From NCBI GenBank assembly GCA_035079385.1, contig JAVHKY010000003.1, forward strand, positions 19,007,001 to 19,071,000: a stretch of DNA of 64,000 nt. Reading direction: 5' to 3'. The position numbers were made by a program, and so were the translations under genes. The first letter of the stretch is position 1. Each line of letters starts with the position of its first letter. Below are positions 9,200-20,141 of the stretch, one piece after another. The stretch is from Aspidiotus rigidus. Lineage: Eukaryota > Arthropoda > Insecta > Hemiptera > Diaspididae. The notes below the pieces were generated by a model. It was not told the DNA's origin, searched no databases, and was given only the letters and a program-made list of their open reading frames with translations.

Positions 9200-12100
9200 A
9201 GAGAAGGCAATTTCTTCTATCCCAATTTGATTCCCAATTAGTCTTTTTTGTAATGTATAATTATAAACCTAATTCTACATTCATAGGCCATGAGCCATCT
9301 TGGTAACAAAAATTGACAAAAAAAAAAATGGGACCTATTTTTATCTATAAACCTCACAAAAAAAATACAGTAAAAAAAAATAATAATGACAAATAAAATG
9401 ATCAAAAAAAATTAATAATATTATCATCCTTATTATTATAATACCTGTAACGGAACGAGAATTTTACTTCACAATTATTAAAAGTTTTTTGAGAAGCGAT
9501 GGAATGAGACGGGACGTTTGTAAAAGTTGTTTTTGTGGTGAATTTTGAGCTTTTTCTTTGACAGACGTTCGCGGTTTCTCATGATCTTGTTCACTGATTG
9601 CATATCGTCGTCAAGACATGACGTTCGTTTTCGAGCTTTGATACTGACTGCCATTGTTGATCAAAGCTCAAGATCAATGTGACCATTTTGCGACAATGAA
9701 AAGAAAATGAACGAAATCATAAGGAAACGCAAACGACTTTCGAAAACCGGCTGTGAATTAAACACTGGAAATGCTTCCAGAAACGACATATCTTGTTCCA
9801 TCGAATATCAAAAAATTCCTAATCGTTGTACAGTGTTATCAACAAGTACTCAGTGTTGAGTGTGTGTGTCGTTGGTGGATTTGGATAGTAAATTGAACGT
9901 TTTTATCAAGTTCTATTGTTGAGACGTTGTAATATTATAACTCCAATAGTTTAAGATTGTAGGCGTATTCTTAACTGATGAAAATTTTATGGTCTATTCA
10001 AATTTGTGATATTTTTACTTATTATGATCGTTTAAAACTACCTATCCAGGCACTAGTAGTCAAATCAAAATTTTTCCTTTCAACTTTTCGGTTTTCTTTG
10101 ACTTCATTTTTCTACTTTCAAATGGCGATGACGTTTCATTCAGTTCGAACGTAGAAATCTATTCTAACGAAGTTTTGCCGTGATCACGAACCTCCGATTT
10201 ACATGAACCCCATGCGATCTCGTGTAATATCATCGATTTTTAATATTTTAGTCGTTCTCTAATTTCTTATATCACTGTAACATCTTGCGACATGGCGAGT
10301 ACTATATTTACGTGTTTTATTCCTTTTTTGTTTTCGGACCTCTTTACGGTAATCAAACTTACGAAAAAAAAAAAAAAAAAAAAAAAAAAACGCAGGAGGG
10401 AATATTTGAACTTATTTTTTATTATCACAATTAGGCTTTTTTCTTCTTTTTTCGGAGCCGAACACATTATTTGAAAATTATCATCATTTCATGCAGTTTT
10501 TCTTTTTCTTTCTTTTTCCATTCTTTCTGTAGACTCAATGAAACTTATTGTGATCGATTTTTATGTATATTTACTCTATAGAAATTGTTTAAAAAAAAAA
10601 GAAGATGGTTTTTGTCAACTGCATGTCATTTTTCCACAAAAATTGCATCCCTTAGACTTCGTATTAGTATTGACAATGCATTTTTGTTGAGGAAGTTCTT
10701 GACACTAGGTAATGCGGCGTTTACAAAATTATAAAAAGAATGTAGAATGCATATATTTTTGAAACATTTTTTTCTCTTGGGAAAAAAAAAACTTAATAAA
10801 TGAAAGGGCCTTTGAAGTTTTTTTTTTTTTTCCTATCAGTAACTGCATTCTTCTAATCATGAACGTTGAACATTCTTCAACGATTTAATTATTGATAATT
10901 ATTTTCCATCAATATATAAGTTTTTTGAGAAACTGATTCTTCTACGCGAGTATGAGAACTATCAAAAATTTTTTAAGCTTTTTTTTAGGGCTTCCTAGGA
11001 ATTTTATTTTTTATCCATTCTAAATTAATTCATCGGATTTCATGTATACAGGAATGTATACGATGATCTTTCAGCTGCGTAGGGAAAATGATGGTGTTTA
11101 TGATGGGTAAAGTCTTGAAATTTTACAACTAGACGAGCGAGTAATTATTTTTCAAGTCATATTAAGGACCATAGTTTTTGATGCTGGATTTAAAGTAAAT
11201 CCATTTCATTCTCTGTCACATCACTATTAGAATCGCATCTAGGATATTTTTTGTTTTGTTTTCTTCAATTAGAGAAAAAAAAAATGTATGTAGAAACTTT
11301 CTCCAAACGTAAGCATAATGTTAATTTTCCCCTCCCCTTTTATTATTTTCGTTAGGTTTACTTTTTTAATGTTATTGATATATATTTATTGTTTTATTCT
11401 AAATAATGGAAACATATTCGCGAATACGATTTTGGTAATAAGGCAGGCAAAAGTGATTTGGGAGTGGGATGTTCTTGCGTTCGAATTTTTCCTATTCTTA
11501 TTTATCATTGTTATTATTATGATGATGATTATTATTATTTTTCTTTCTCTCCGTTGTTTCCTCTGCTTTTTTTATCGACTCAAGGAGTACTCTTTGAAAT
11601 GAGGACGCGAGCACTTATCCATGATCATTACGAGGATATAATTTTTTCAAATACTTCCTCTATAAGGTGAGATCATGGAAAATAAATTGCTGGCGATTAG
11701 TGAACATTCAAGAGCTTGTATTTTTTCTGAAATCATTCTATATAAATATGTGAATATTATACTAAAAGATCCTCTTTTTTAATTCTTTCACGAGTGTCAA
11801 GAATTTCTTTACGATCAAAAACAGATTACCTACGCGAGAACTATTTTATTTATCATTTAGAAATTGTTAAGTACTTTTAACGTAACGAAGACAGTAAAGA
11901 AGAGATAGCGAGTGTATCTTGTATAGAAGCACGAAGAACTTGTGTTTCAATTTCGCAATCGTATGATCTCAAACTAGATAATGTAAGATAGTAAAACATG
12001 AGCCGGGTTTCCTTCTTTCTATTGAAGACTGATCGATTAACATCTTAACGAAAAATTTTCATCAGAAAGAAGGTAAAGTTTTTTCTTCGTGCCCCTTGGT

Positions 12101-14520
12101 GAATGAACGATTTACCCTATAAGCTTATTTTATTGTATCGTTTTTCTTTTTTCTGAATAAGGTATATTTTAGATTAATTGAAAATTCACTATATCTTTTC
12201 CTAGACAATGGACATTGAAATCAATAAACAATTGTGTAAACCACCTCTACATTCCTTAAATTTTTTGGGCTGACGAAAAAATTCGAGTAAAGTAATATTA
12301 AAAAAGTCGTCTATAATTTTTTAATTAACAAAAATAATGCAATTACAGTAATTGAATTCTATTTTTCTTTTCTCGAGTATTTTTTCTGATGATCTTCAGA
12401 CGACATTTTCTAGATTAGTCAATTCAGTATTCATACTGAGGCCCTTATTTTATTATGAAAGCGCCCAGTTCGTATCACTCATATTTTGTGAAACATTATT
12501 TAAAGAAAAAAAAAAGTAAAATAGAAACTCGTATATCACGAAATGCACTTATTTGCTTATGTGGGTGTTGTATACTAGCGCTTTATAATAATTTTATTTT
12601 AATAATAATTTGAATTGAAAGGTTGGTAATGAATGATACATGTTTTTCAGTTGTTTCTACACATTTAGGTTGCGTATTTGTTAATTTTTTTTTTTATCTA
12701 ATCTTTTATTCTTGTTCAATTTTCTTTTTTGTTTTTCTTTTTTTTTTTGTTCTTCTGCACGCACCGGTAAAAATCGTTTATTCATTTACTTTACAAATTA
12801 CAAAGTTTCATGAAATGAAATAGACGTTTTTACACCCAAAAATGGCTGACTTTGGATTTGAAATTGAATGTATACCACTATGTGAACGCGTGTAAAATGA
12901 AATTGTTCGGTTTTTTTTTATCTATTTTTTTTTTCTTCCCACAGTTATTTTCACCTTTCTCCCTCAACGTACTTTTCTTTTCCACGATTTTCTTATAAAA
13001 CGTTGATGATGATGATTATTTCTTTTTTCTTTCGTTTACAATTTTTTCCAAATTGTCAGCAATATACGGTACCGAAAATCTGGTTGTAGGTGATATCATA
13101 TCTAGCCATTTTTTTTTATATCCGGTGTATATTTCCTCCCTTCAATAAAATTTCCCATTATGTTGTATTTTTGTTCTGTGATAATGAACGAGTATATCAA
13201 TTTGTGTTGAGGAAAAGATCGTCCTCACTATCAGCTAGTCTGAATTATTAATCCTTCTCCTTCCCCCATTTCTTTTTTGTTTCATGTATATGAATTTTCT
13301 TGGAATTGCATGTTGAGAGAAAAGAATGAGCGTAACCTTTACGTCTCAAATATTTATTGTAAATTTGTGATTTGTTTTATCATCAGCAGGTAATGAGTGT
13401 AGAAGTTTTCAAATGACATTAGTTAAAATAATTAAATTTGCTCGTTCCTGTCTTTATTTTTCCAAAAGCCTCTAACTAGTCTTCTTTATTTCTCATTGAT
13501 GAGAAAGTCTTTTGAGTGGGGTTTTTCTATACAAAAATAACGTAACAGCATCAGTTTCTTATTCACCAAAATCTGAATAAAAAAGAACTTATTTGATTAT
13601 TTAGCTAAAATTTTCTTTTGAAAATAATGTCCGCGATGACTTTTTTTTGAGGAACCTGTTTTATTCGTTCTCTTTTTTTCGATTTTTTTTTTTTTTTTTT
13701 TTTTTTTTTTGAGAAACTAACCAACAGAAAAACGGAATGAGAAAACTATATTCAGTTATTGCGCGAGTCTGTTCCTTGTACAGCCTATTTTTATATTTCA
13801 TAGAAATCAGGTACTACATTTCAACGTAGACCGTTCTCTAGGTATGCGTTTAAGTTTATTACATTATTTTATTCTTATAATTATAATTATTATTGAAGGA
13901 TCAATACGTTCATGGACTTTATTTTTAAAATTTTAACGATAATAAATTTACCACACTTTGATAAAATCCCATCACCCGCTTGAAAAAAAAATTTCCTTCT
14001 TCAATGTTTCTTCAATATTAGCTTTGGTTTTTATCGTTAACGAGGATGATGGGTAACTTTCTTCAAATTTACAAAGTGTGCGCTCAAGTATATATTTTTA
14101 AAAGATAGATTTAATTTAGTGATAATTATTATTGATAAAATTCATAACATGAAGAAAAAGAAAAATAAAAAATGAAAAAATATGTAAAATGCATTTAAGA
14201 ATTGATAATATTGTCGAATGTAAATTTATGAAAGAACGAAATTCTGCAAATTTTATGTTGTATTCATACCAACTTTCAATAGTTTGGGGCTAATCGGAAT
14301 CCGTTTGACTGTTTTCCGTTCCTAATTTTGTTCTTTCTAGATTTTAAATAATGATGTTCTGATTATGGTTTTAAGTCTGTATGTTTTAATTCAATATTTC
14401 TTATCTAGCGAATGATGGTTTCTTTTTGTGAACTTGAAATTGAATGTATCTATATGGTAATGTGAGAATTGTAATTATTTTAAAATAAAATACGCAAAAA
14501 TGTGAAATTTGTTGTTTCGT
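9200..14520 (+). other. Long AT-rich tract, possible 3' UTR
   Basis: No ORF with recognisable motifs and no transposon ends in 5.3 kb, in contrast to the rest of the window. It contains an A27 run (10364-10390) and a T28 run (13683-13710). AATAAA at about 14485 is followed by a T/G-rich stretch, a plausible polyadenylation site. Interpretation as the 3' UTR of the candidate exon at 9137 is inference. Confidence 0.3.
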
Positions 14521-16129
14521 TGTATTTTCTGTATATGACGTGTTGGTGGAAATCATCGCTACAATTTAGAACTTCTTGGTGTTAACTTTTCAAATCACTA
14601 TCCGAAAGTGTGTAATGAGCCTATGGTCACAATTCTGGAAGCTCTACTAGCCCCTCTTCTCCCATGATTAGTTGCTTACAGAATGGATCCTTTCGAAGCT
14701 GCAATACAATAAAATCAAAGAAGATAGTTTTCATCATTGCACTACCCCTTGCACGCCTTACTGGTAATCGTTTCTCATTCCTCATTAGGTACTGGTCATC
14801 TTTGAGCTGAAATAACTGAGAATAAATAAGAATCTAGTTTACAATGCGATGAGATCTAATAACATCTCTCCTCCCCCCCCCCCCCCCGTTGCAGAAGTCG
14901 GGCAAGCAGGATAAGTGGTAACGGAAGCAAGGACCACGAATGGTACCACACGTACTTTTACAGCCACAGTTCTGTAGGTCTCGCAAGAAACACAATTCTG
15001 TTTGATATATTTGTCACACAAGGCTTATTTGAAAAGTCCGAGAATTTTCTTGCTACAAACGGAAACAGATATTCTTTGTTTTTCCTAGATTAACTTAATA
15101 CACTCGCTTAGCATGGATTTGCATACTATACATCAGGGTACGACATCGTGTCCTACTTTGGGTAGAGCACGAAAACTGTGACTTCTGAGTATCCTTCCGA
15201 ATCTCATATGATATTGTGAGGATACTAGAAAAATTCACCATTCTTTTATACAATGACAAAAGTAGGTACTAGCAACAGTGTAGATGAGGTGAGGAAAGAC
15301 CTATTTTGCAGCAAAAGACAATGACAGTCGCCTCTCCAGCTAATTGTTGGATCGCTGGTGGCAGTGATTGGTTCCCTCCATTGGAACGACTCATCGAATT
15401 TGGCGTATATTGCAAGACTTAAAGAAGTAAGAGTACGTGTGGGACCATGCGTTGTTTTCATCTCAAAGATGACCAGTAATGAGAAATGCGGAACGACTAC
15501 CAGCAAGATGTGCAAGGTGCAGTGTAATGATACAAACTATCTTGGAAGGTCGAAATTTTTCTCACTTGTATCCCAATTTTATCTTTAATTTGCGCCAAAT
15601 TCGAAGGAGCCAAGTTATGTACCAAACTGTGCCGAAAATTGACCTATTTGCTAGGATTCACAAAATAATGTTCAACAAGTTGCACGAGGTGATAAGAGGG
15701 TTGGCTAATTTAATTTTTTCTCTAGAGAACAATTTAGTATTTACAATTATTACAAGCTCTCACATGGAAAATATGAACGCCCACCAATAAATGCATTAAT
15801 TTTCAATCTCAATAGTTGAATAATTACGAAGATAATAATCAGGTACTTGTAAATTTACTTGAAAACATATTCCGTAAATCTTATTTCTCGCTTCTATCCT
15901 TTAATGCAATAGGTTTTAAACAAAATAATTGAATTCCTTTTTAACAAAAAGAGTGAATGATAGTTGGCTAATTTTGTGATACAATTCCCTAATTTGGTTT
16001 ATAACTCAAACAGGCAAACCCAGATTAGAAACTAGATAATACATTGCAACCAAGTACCTAATATAATTTTGATGATTACCTAGGTATTCAACTACACTGT
16101 TGTCATACCTGAAAATTTTCTTCTATAGT
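14521..16129. other. No supportable feature
   Basis: Contains a C15 run at 14873-14887 and small overlapping frames on both strands (15246-15790) without family motifs. No repeat ends recognised. Confidence 0.4.
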
Positions 16130-16465
16130 GCGCGCTAAACAATCAATATTTATGCGTCAATTTTCGCATCAATTAGTGATGACCCTGCCTTAAAGAAATT
16201 GATGACAAATTTTTCTTGTGGATTCTTCCACACGATTAAATTAAGTATCAACTGCCGCAACAGAACAAAACTGATAGTAATAGAACACTGAAAAATTGAT
16301 GGCTGCGTCAAGAAATTCAAATTGATTTGAATTTCTTGACACCTTATCAATTTATTGATGATCTAGTATCAATTCTAGATATGCGTACCAATCACACGTT
16401 TAATTATTTGATAACAGAAAAATTGGACCTCAATGTTGACGCATAATATTGATCCTTTAGCGCGC
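16130..16465. mobile_element. 336-bp inverted-repeat element with central palindrome
   Basis: Both ends read GCGCGCTAAA, then NNATCAATATT and ATGCGTCAA, in inverted orientation. At 16307-16340 lies a perfect palindrome with 16-bp arms (GTCAAGAAATTCAAAT) and a 2-nt spacer. No ORF. It abuts the AT-rich polymerase island. No target duplication is evident. Confidence 0.65.
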
Positions 16466-16498
16466 CCTTATCTGCTTTCCATCGAATATGAGAACTAC

Positions 16499-16702
16499 CT
16501 ACAAATTCAGATTGAAACTAGTTGAAACACAAACTGCGCTAACTTCAATAATATTGTACCTATTATTGTATGGTACTTTATATTCTTTTAAATATTTTAG
16601 AATAGTCTTTTCAGTTATTTTATATTTCGAAGAAAAGCTTCTCACACTATTTTTCTTAAAGTCATATTCTTTTAATATTTCAATTAATTCTTTAGGAGTC
16701 AT
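16499..16702 (-). CDS. Small helix-turn-helix-like protein
   Basis: 67 codons. Residues about 5-45 read like a resolvase/homeodomain-type helix-turn-helix: a helix around ELIEILKEYDF, then SFSSKYKITEKTILKYLKEY, matching the pattern xxLAxxYxISxxTVxxYL. It probably binds DNA, but this is inferred from pattern alone. It diverges from the plus-strand ORF at 16861 across a 158-bp interval of TACCTTACC-like repeats, suggesting a shared bidirectional control region. The last 15 or so residues look less protein-like, so the natural end may differ. Not recognised as a named family. Confidence 0.4.
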   Translation of the reverse strand: MTPKELIEILKEYDFKKNSVRSFSSKYKITEKTILKYLKEYKVPYNNRYNIIEVSAVCVSTSFNLNL

Positions 16703-16860
16703 TTATTCATAAAAATTTTATTCATTTTACCATACCATACTTCCATACAATATTACCTTATTTCAATACCATATTACCTTACCTTACTATACCTTACCTT
16801 ACAATATAAAAAATATAAAAATTTATTCTAATAAATGGAAAGTCAAATAAAAAGATATAT
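16703..16860. promoter_or_regulatory. Divergent intergenic region with TACCTTACC-type repeats
   Basis: Between the minus-strand ORF at 16702 and the plus-strand ORF at 16861 lies a tract of repeated CCATA, TACCTTA and CCTTACC words (about 16730-16810), then an A/T-rich stretch with TATAAAAA. The position suggests a divergent promoter or replication-associated region. Function is inferred. Confidence 0.3.
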
Positions 16861-17061
16861 ATGCCTAATAAAGTTGAGCTAGAAGGCTTAGATAGGATAA
16901 TTTCAAAAAATAAAGAATTGGAAGAATTGATAAGAAATGAGGAAAGTAATCTAGCGAGAATAATTCAAGCTATTGATGGTTTAAAAAATATGAATACTGA
17001 TATGAAAACTATTGTTAGACAGTTCTTTATAGCTCTACAGCATGACTTCAGATATTTATAA
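16861..17061 (+). CDS. Small predicted coiled-coil protein, unrecognised
   Basis: 66 codons, charged and helical (KNKELEELIRNEESNLARII), with heptad-like spacing suggesting a coiled coil at residues 10-45. It overlaps the next ORF (17042) by 20 bp in another frame, which implies either a compact gene pair or one ancestral gene with a frameshift. No family recognised. Confidence 0.4.
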   Translation: MPNKVELEGLDRIISKNKELEELIRNEESNLARIIQAIDGLKNMNTDMKTIVRQFFIALQHDFRYL

Positions 17062-17380
17062 ATATGCCAATTTTAAAAATCAGGAGTTGATAGAAAATCT
17101 ACTTGAGAGGGAGGAAAAATATAAGAAAATCATAAAATCTCAAGCTGAGAAACATAATGATAATTCTGGAATTGAAGAACTAGATAATGTTTTCTCAACA
17201 ATTATTGTAGAATCTAAAGAGAAAAAATTATCAAAGTATATGAAGAAAACCTTGAAAGATATTAAATTTCATGATGATTTTAAGCCTATATTTTCAGAAG
17301 TAGGAACTAAAGAACTAACGCCTGATGAATTGAAAAATATGAAATCTAATCCTAAAAAGGGACCTAGATCAAGAAAATAA
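17042..17380 (+). CDS. Unrecognised basic/helical protein
   Basis: 112 codons, Lys/Glu-rich, with a basic C-terminus (KSNPKKGPRSRK). Residues 10-40 look helical. It starts inside the preceding ORF. After its TAA the sequence 17386-17530 still translates into protein-like stretches broken by stops, so this may be the surviving N-terminal part of a longer protein. No family recognised. Confidence 0.4.
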   Translation: MTSDIYKYANFKNQELIENLLEREEKYKKIIKSQAEKHNDNSGIEELDNVFSTIIVESKEKKLSKYMKKTLKDIKFHDDFKPIFSEVGTKELTPDELKNMKSNPKKGPRSRK

Positions 17381-17385
17381 CAACT

Positions 17386-17530
17386 GTAAATGTTCCTAGT
17401 CTGAATAATGACGCTACTATTATACAGAATTAGAAACAGAATTTGGTAGCTGGTGTAAAGAATCTTGCAAAAGCCGCTTAACCAAAGGTTGAGAATGTTG
17501 ACTTAAATTTGAACATTTAATAACTGGTAT
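17386..17530 (+). pseudogene. Decayed coding sequence after the 17042 ORF
   Basis: In the frame starting ACTGTAAATG the sequence reads VPSLNNDATIIQN, stop, then NLVAGVKNLAKAA, stop, then PKVENVDLNLNI. Protein-like composition between isolated stops suggests a formerly longer gene. Identity unknown. Confidence 0.3.
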
Positions 17531-17953
17531 CAAATATCATTATGTGTTTGAAAAATCTTAATAAGGTTTTATATCTATTTCAAGAAGGGTTGCTTTTTAT
17601 CAAACTGCAGTCTATATAGACAATCTTTATCTGAATTCTGTCTGCAATCAGTTTGAATAACCAATCAAAAAACTTGAGAGTTCTAGTTATAATTAAAATA
17701 ATTTCACTTTACATACTTCGATAAATTATCTAATGTTGTTATAATATAATAACTTATGTTCATGATACATTAATGTTGGTTTTTATGACTTGAAAAGGAT
17801 TTAGGAAGCTTTTATGTTGGTTTCTATAACTTGGAAGGATTTAGGAAGGTTTCATATCTTATTTTGAACGTATTTAGAGAAGGTCATTGTGTAAATAAAT
17901 TTCTTCTTAAAAAAATTTTCCTTTGTAAATACTTGAAAATTATTTAAGAAAAG
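17531..17953. other. Noncoding island segment with a short tandem repeat
   Basis: No ORF. At about 17773-17855 the block ATGTTGGTTTYTATNACTTG plus AAGGATTTAGGAAG is repeated twice in tandem with minor changes. Confidence 0.5.
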
Positions 17954-18136
17954 ATGAAACACAAATCTCTGATCATCAAGTTAGCACAAAATGAAAGATA
18001 TCGCTCTATGTGTAAAAAGGTGAAGAATGTAAATGAATTTGAACAATCACCTTCAAATAAAGTCCTTACATCGATTGAAAATACCACTCCAACAATGTGT
18101 ATAAGGAATGTGCTACTCCACCTAAAACTAAAATGA
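17954..18136 (+). pseudogene. Degenerate copy of the neighbouring zinc-ribbon gene
   Basis: The first half (KLAQNERYRSMCKKVKNVNEF) aligns with SQNEKYCTGCKSIKDQKDF of the following gene, with one Cys of the CxxC pair replaced. The rest lacks the second CxxC. It is most simply a tandem duplicate that has decayed. Confidence 0.45.
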
Positions 18137-18444
18137 CAATAGATTTATCTCAAAATGAAAAATATTGTACAGGTTGTAAGTCTATAAAAGATCAAAAGGA
18201 TTTTAGTAATAAACAAGATTATTGTAAAGAATGCAAGAGTAAATTAATGAAAGAATATTATGAGAAGAATAGAAATGATCATAAAACAGTAGTTCTAAAA
18301 AATTATAAAAGTAAACAAGTGAAAACTGCTTGTGAATGTGGAAGAACTGTTTTGTTAGTTTCACTCAAAGCTCATAAGACAACTCAAATACACAAAGATA
18401 TGTTAGAAATAAAACAAGAAATAAAACAACAGTTTAAAAAATAA
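18133..18444 (+). CDS. Small zinc-ribbon-like protein
   Basis: From the ATG at 18133 the protein is about 103 residues. It has two Cys pairs, CTGC and CKEC, about 20 residues apart (zinc-ribbon or treble-clef pattern), then the helix KSKLMKEYYEKNRND, then a second motif CECG...HKTTQIH that may bind another zinc. Such small CxxC...CxxC proteins occur in viruses and phages as likely DNA- or RNA-binding factors. I chose 18133 rather than 18097 because similarity to the upstream degenerate copy begins there. It is intact and lies 72 bp before the polymerase region. Function not established. Confidence 0.5.
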   Translation: MTIDLSQNEKYCTGCKSIKDQKDFSNKQDYCKECKSKLMKEYYEKNRNDHKTVVLKNYKSKQVKTACECGRTVLLVSLKAHKTTQIHKDMLEIKQEIKQQFKK

Positions 18445-18516
18445 TTTTTTCTTTTAAAAATTTTTTTCTGAATAAATAAAAAGGAAAACTTCATTAAGAA
18501 AAATATTAATATTAAA

Positions 18517-18819
18517 ATGACATCTGTAAAAGAATTGAAAATCCTTGCAAAAGGTAGAAACATAAAAGGCTACAATAAAATGAGTGAAGCCGATTTATTC
18601 AGAGTATTGAATCTTGAACCCCCAACTAAATCCCCAACAATGAAAGACCTCAGAAAAATTGCAAAGGATAAAAATATAAAAGGACACTGTAAAATGAATA
18701 AAACAGATCTAATCAATGTATTAAGTTCTACAAATTCAAAGGATCAGGACAAATCTGCTTTGTTGACACACAAGACTGTTCCGCTAACACATATATTTCC
18801 ATTTGAGGATTTGTTCTAG
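18517..18819 (+). pseudogene. Polymerase N-terminus: two SAP-like repeats
   Basis: Two repeats of the form VKELKILAKGRNIKGYNKMS and DLRKIAKDKNIKGHCKMNK, about 37 residues apart, resemble SAP or Rho-N type nucleic-acid-binding helices. A related repeat (LRNKAKAEKIKGFSKMSK) occurs just before the exonuclease domain. The TAG at 18817-18819 is followed in the same frame by further polymerase N-terminal sequence, so I read it as a nonsense mutation rather than a natural end. A short independent SAP protein is the alternative. Confidence 0.55.
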
Positions 18820-19483
18820 GAACCTGAACTGGAAAAACTGCAAAATATTGAGGATCTTATTCAAACCAAAGAAATTAAATCTAGATTTATTAAAAAATAT
18901 AACGCTAATTCATCTGATTATACTATTTCTATTAAAAATGATGTATTAATAGAAGACCCCTCAAAGGATGCGCAAACAGATTTAATAACAAGAGCTCTCA
19001 AAGAAATGATTAAAGTAGTTGAAAAACGTACTAACTTCAGAACAGGCGACAGAATAAATATTATTGTGAGAAACCCTGTACTTCTTAATACTATTTCAAC
19101 AGGCTATCAAAGAGGGGATTCAGCTCGAGAGTATGTAGAATTATTGTTGGAAAGAATTTCACAAATTTTGACTTCAAATGAAGAACTTGGTCTTACAACT
19201 TCTACTTTCAATATAAATGTAATTGCAATGCCTCAAGGAGGTCGTAATATCAAAATTTTAAATTTAGCCCTAGCCAAACAAACTAAAAAATCTAGGTATT
19301 ATTGAAATAAGAAATAAAGATAATCTATGTTGCCCTAGAGCTGTAGTTGTAGCATTAACCTACCCTGAAGAGAACCCCCCTATTAATACTGTATTTAGTA
19401 AAGAATTTTCTAAAAGTGAAATTAAATATATTAATACGTATTGGGAGAAAATTACAAACAGATCTTACTACTCAATTATGTAA
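18820..19483 (+). pseudogene. Polymerase N-terminal domain
   Basis: From the TAG the frame runs open to 19305 (EPELEKLQNIEDLI through the ATG at 19006 to NVIAMPQGGRNIKIL). After a frameshift near 19295 it continues as GIIEIRNKDNLCCPRAVVVA up to a stop near 19483. The NKDxLCxxRA block before the zinc fingers is characteristic of the long metazoan protein-primed polymerases. Its role is not well defined. Confidence 0.6.
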
Positions 19484-20141
19484 TGAACTTAGTGATTATA
19501 ACCAGGAAGGTTTTACAATGGATGATATAAAAAATCTGGAAAAGCTAGTAGATATTCAGATGAATATAGTTTGTGCAGAAAATTTTAATTCAATCATATA
19601 CAAAGGACCTGAAAAAGATATAAAAATATACTTGTATAAAAATGGTAATCATTATGATGTAATTTCTAAAATGGCTGGTTTTCTTGGATCTAGTTATTAT
19701 TGTCATAAATGCAATAAACCTTATGAACACAAAGATAAACATAGATGCATTGACAGGGTAATAAATTGTAGATTATGTCTTCAGAAAGAGCATGTAGTTG
19801 ACTCAAAGAAGAAAATCTTCTGCAAAGATTGTAATAGATATTGTTTTAATCAAGAGTGTCTTGAAAATCACAAAAATAGTTTTGATGGTCTGGAAACTGT
19901 TTGTAATACTATATTCAAGTGTTTAGAGTGTAATAAAATCTGTTTAAGAGATAAAATATTTGAAGATAAGATCAACTATAATAGTACCTCGAGATTGTTT
20001 GCTACTGAACCCCATAAATGTGGTTTTGAAGAATGTAGAAATTGTTGGAAAGTAGTTGAAACAAAAACTCATAAATGTTATATGCAGTGGAAAAGACAAA
20101 AAGGTGGTAAATGTAAAAGAGAAGTTTGCCTCTGTAGGTAA
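19416..20141 (+). pseudogene. Polymerase zinc-finger region
   Basis: Residues about 75-100 read IYLYKNGNHYDVISKM, then YYCHKCNKPYEHKDKHRC, followed by several further Cys pairs (CRLC, CKDC, CLEC) and a final CGFEEC...C...HKCY. This Cys/His array normally precedes the exonuclease in this polymerase type. The frame ends at 20139-20141, after which the protein continues in the frame of the next ORF, which overlaps from 20056. Confidence 0.65.
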
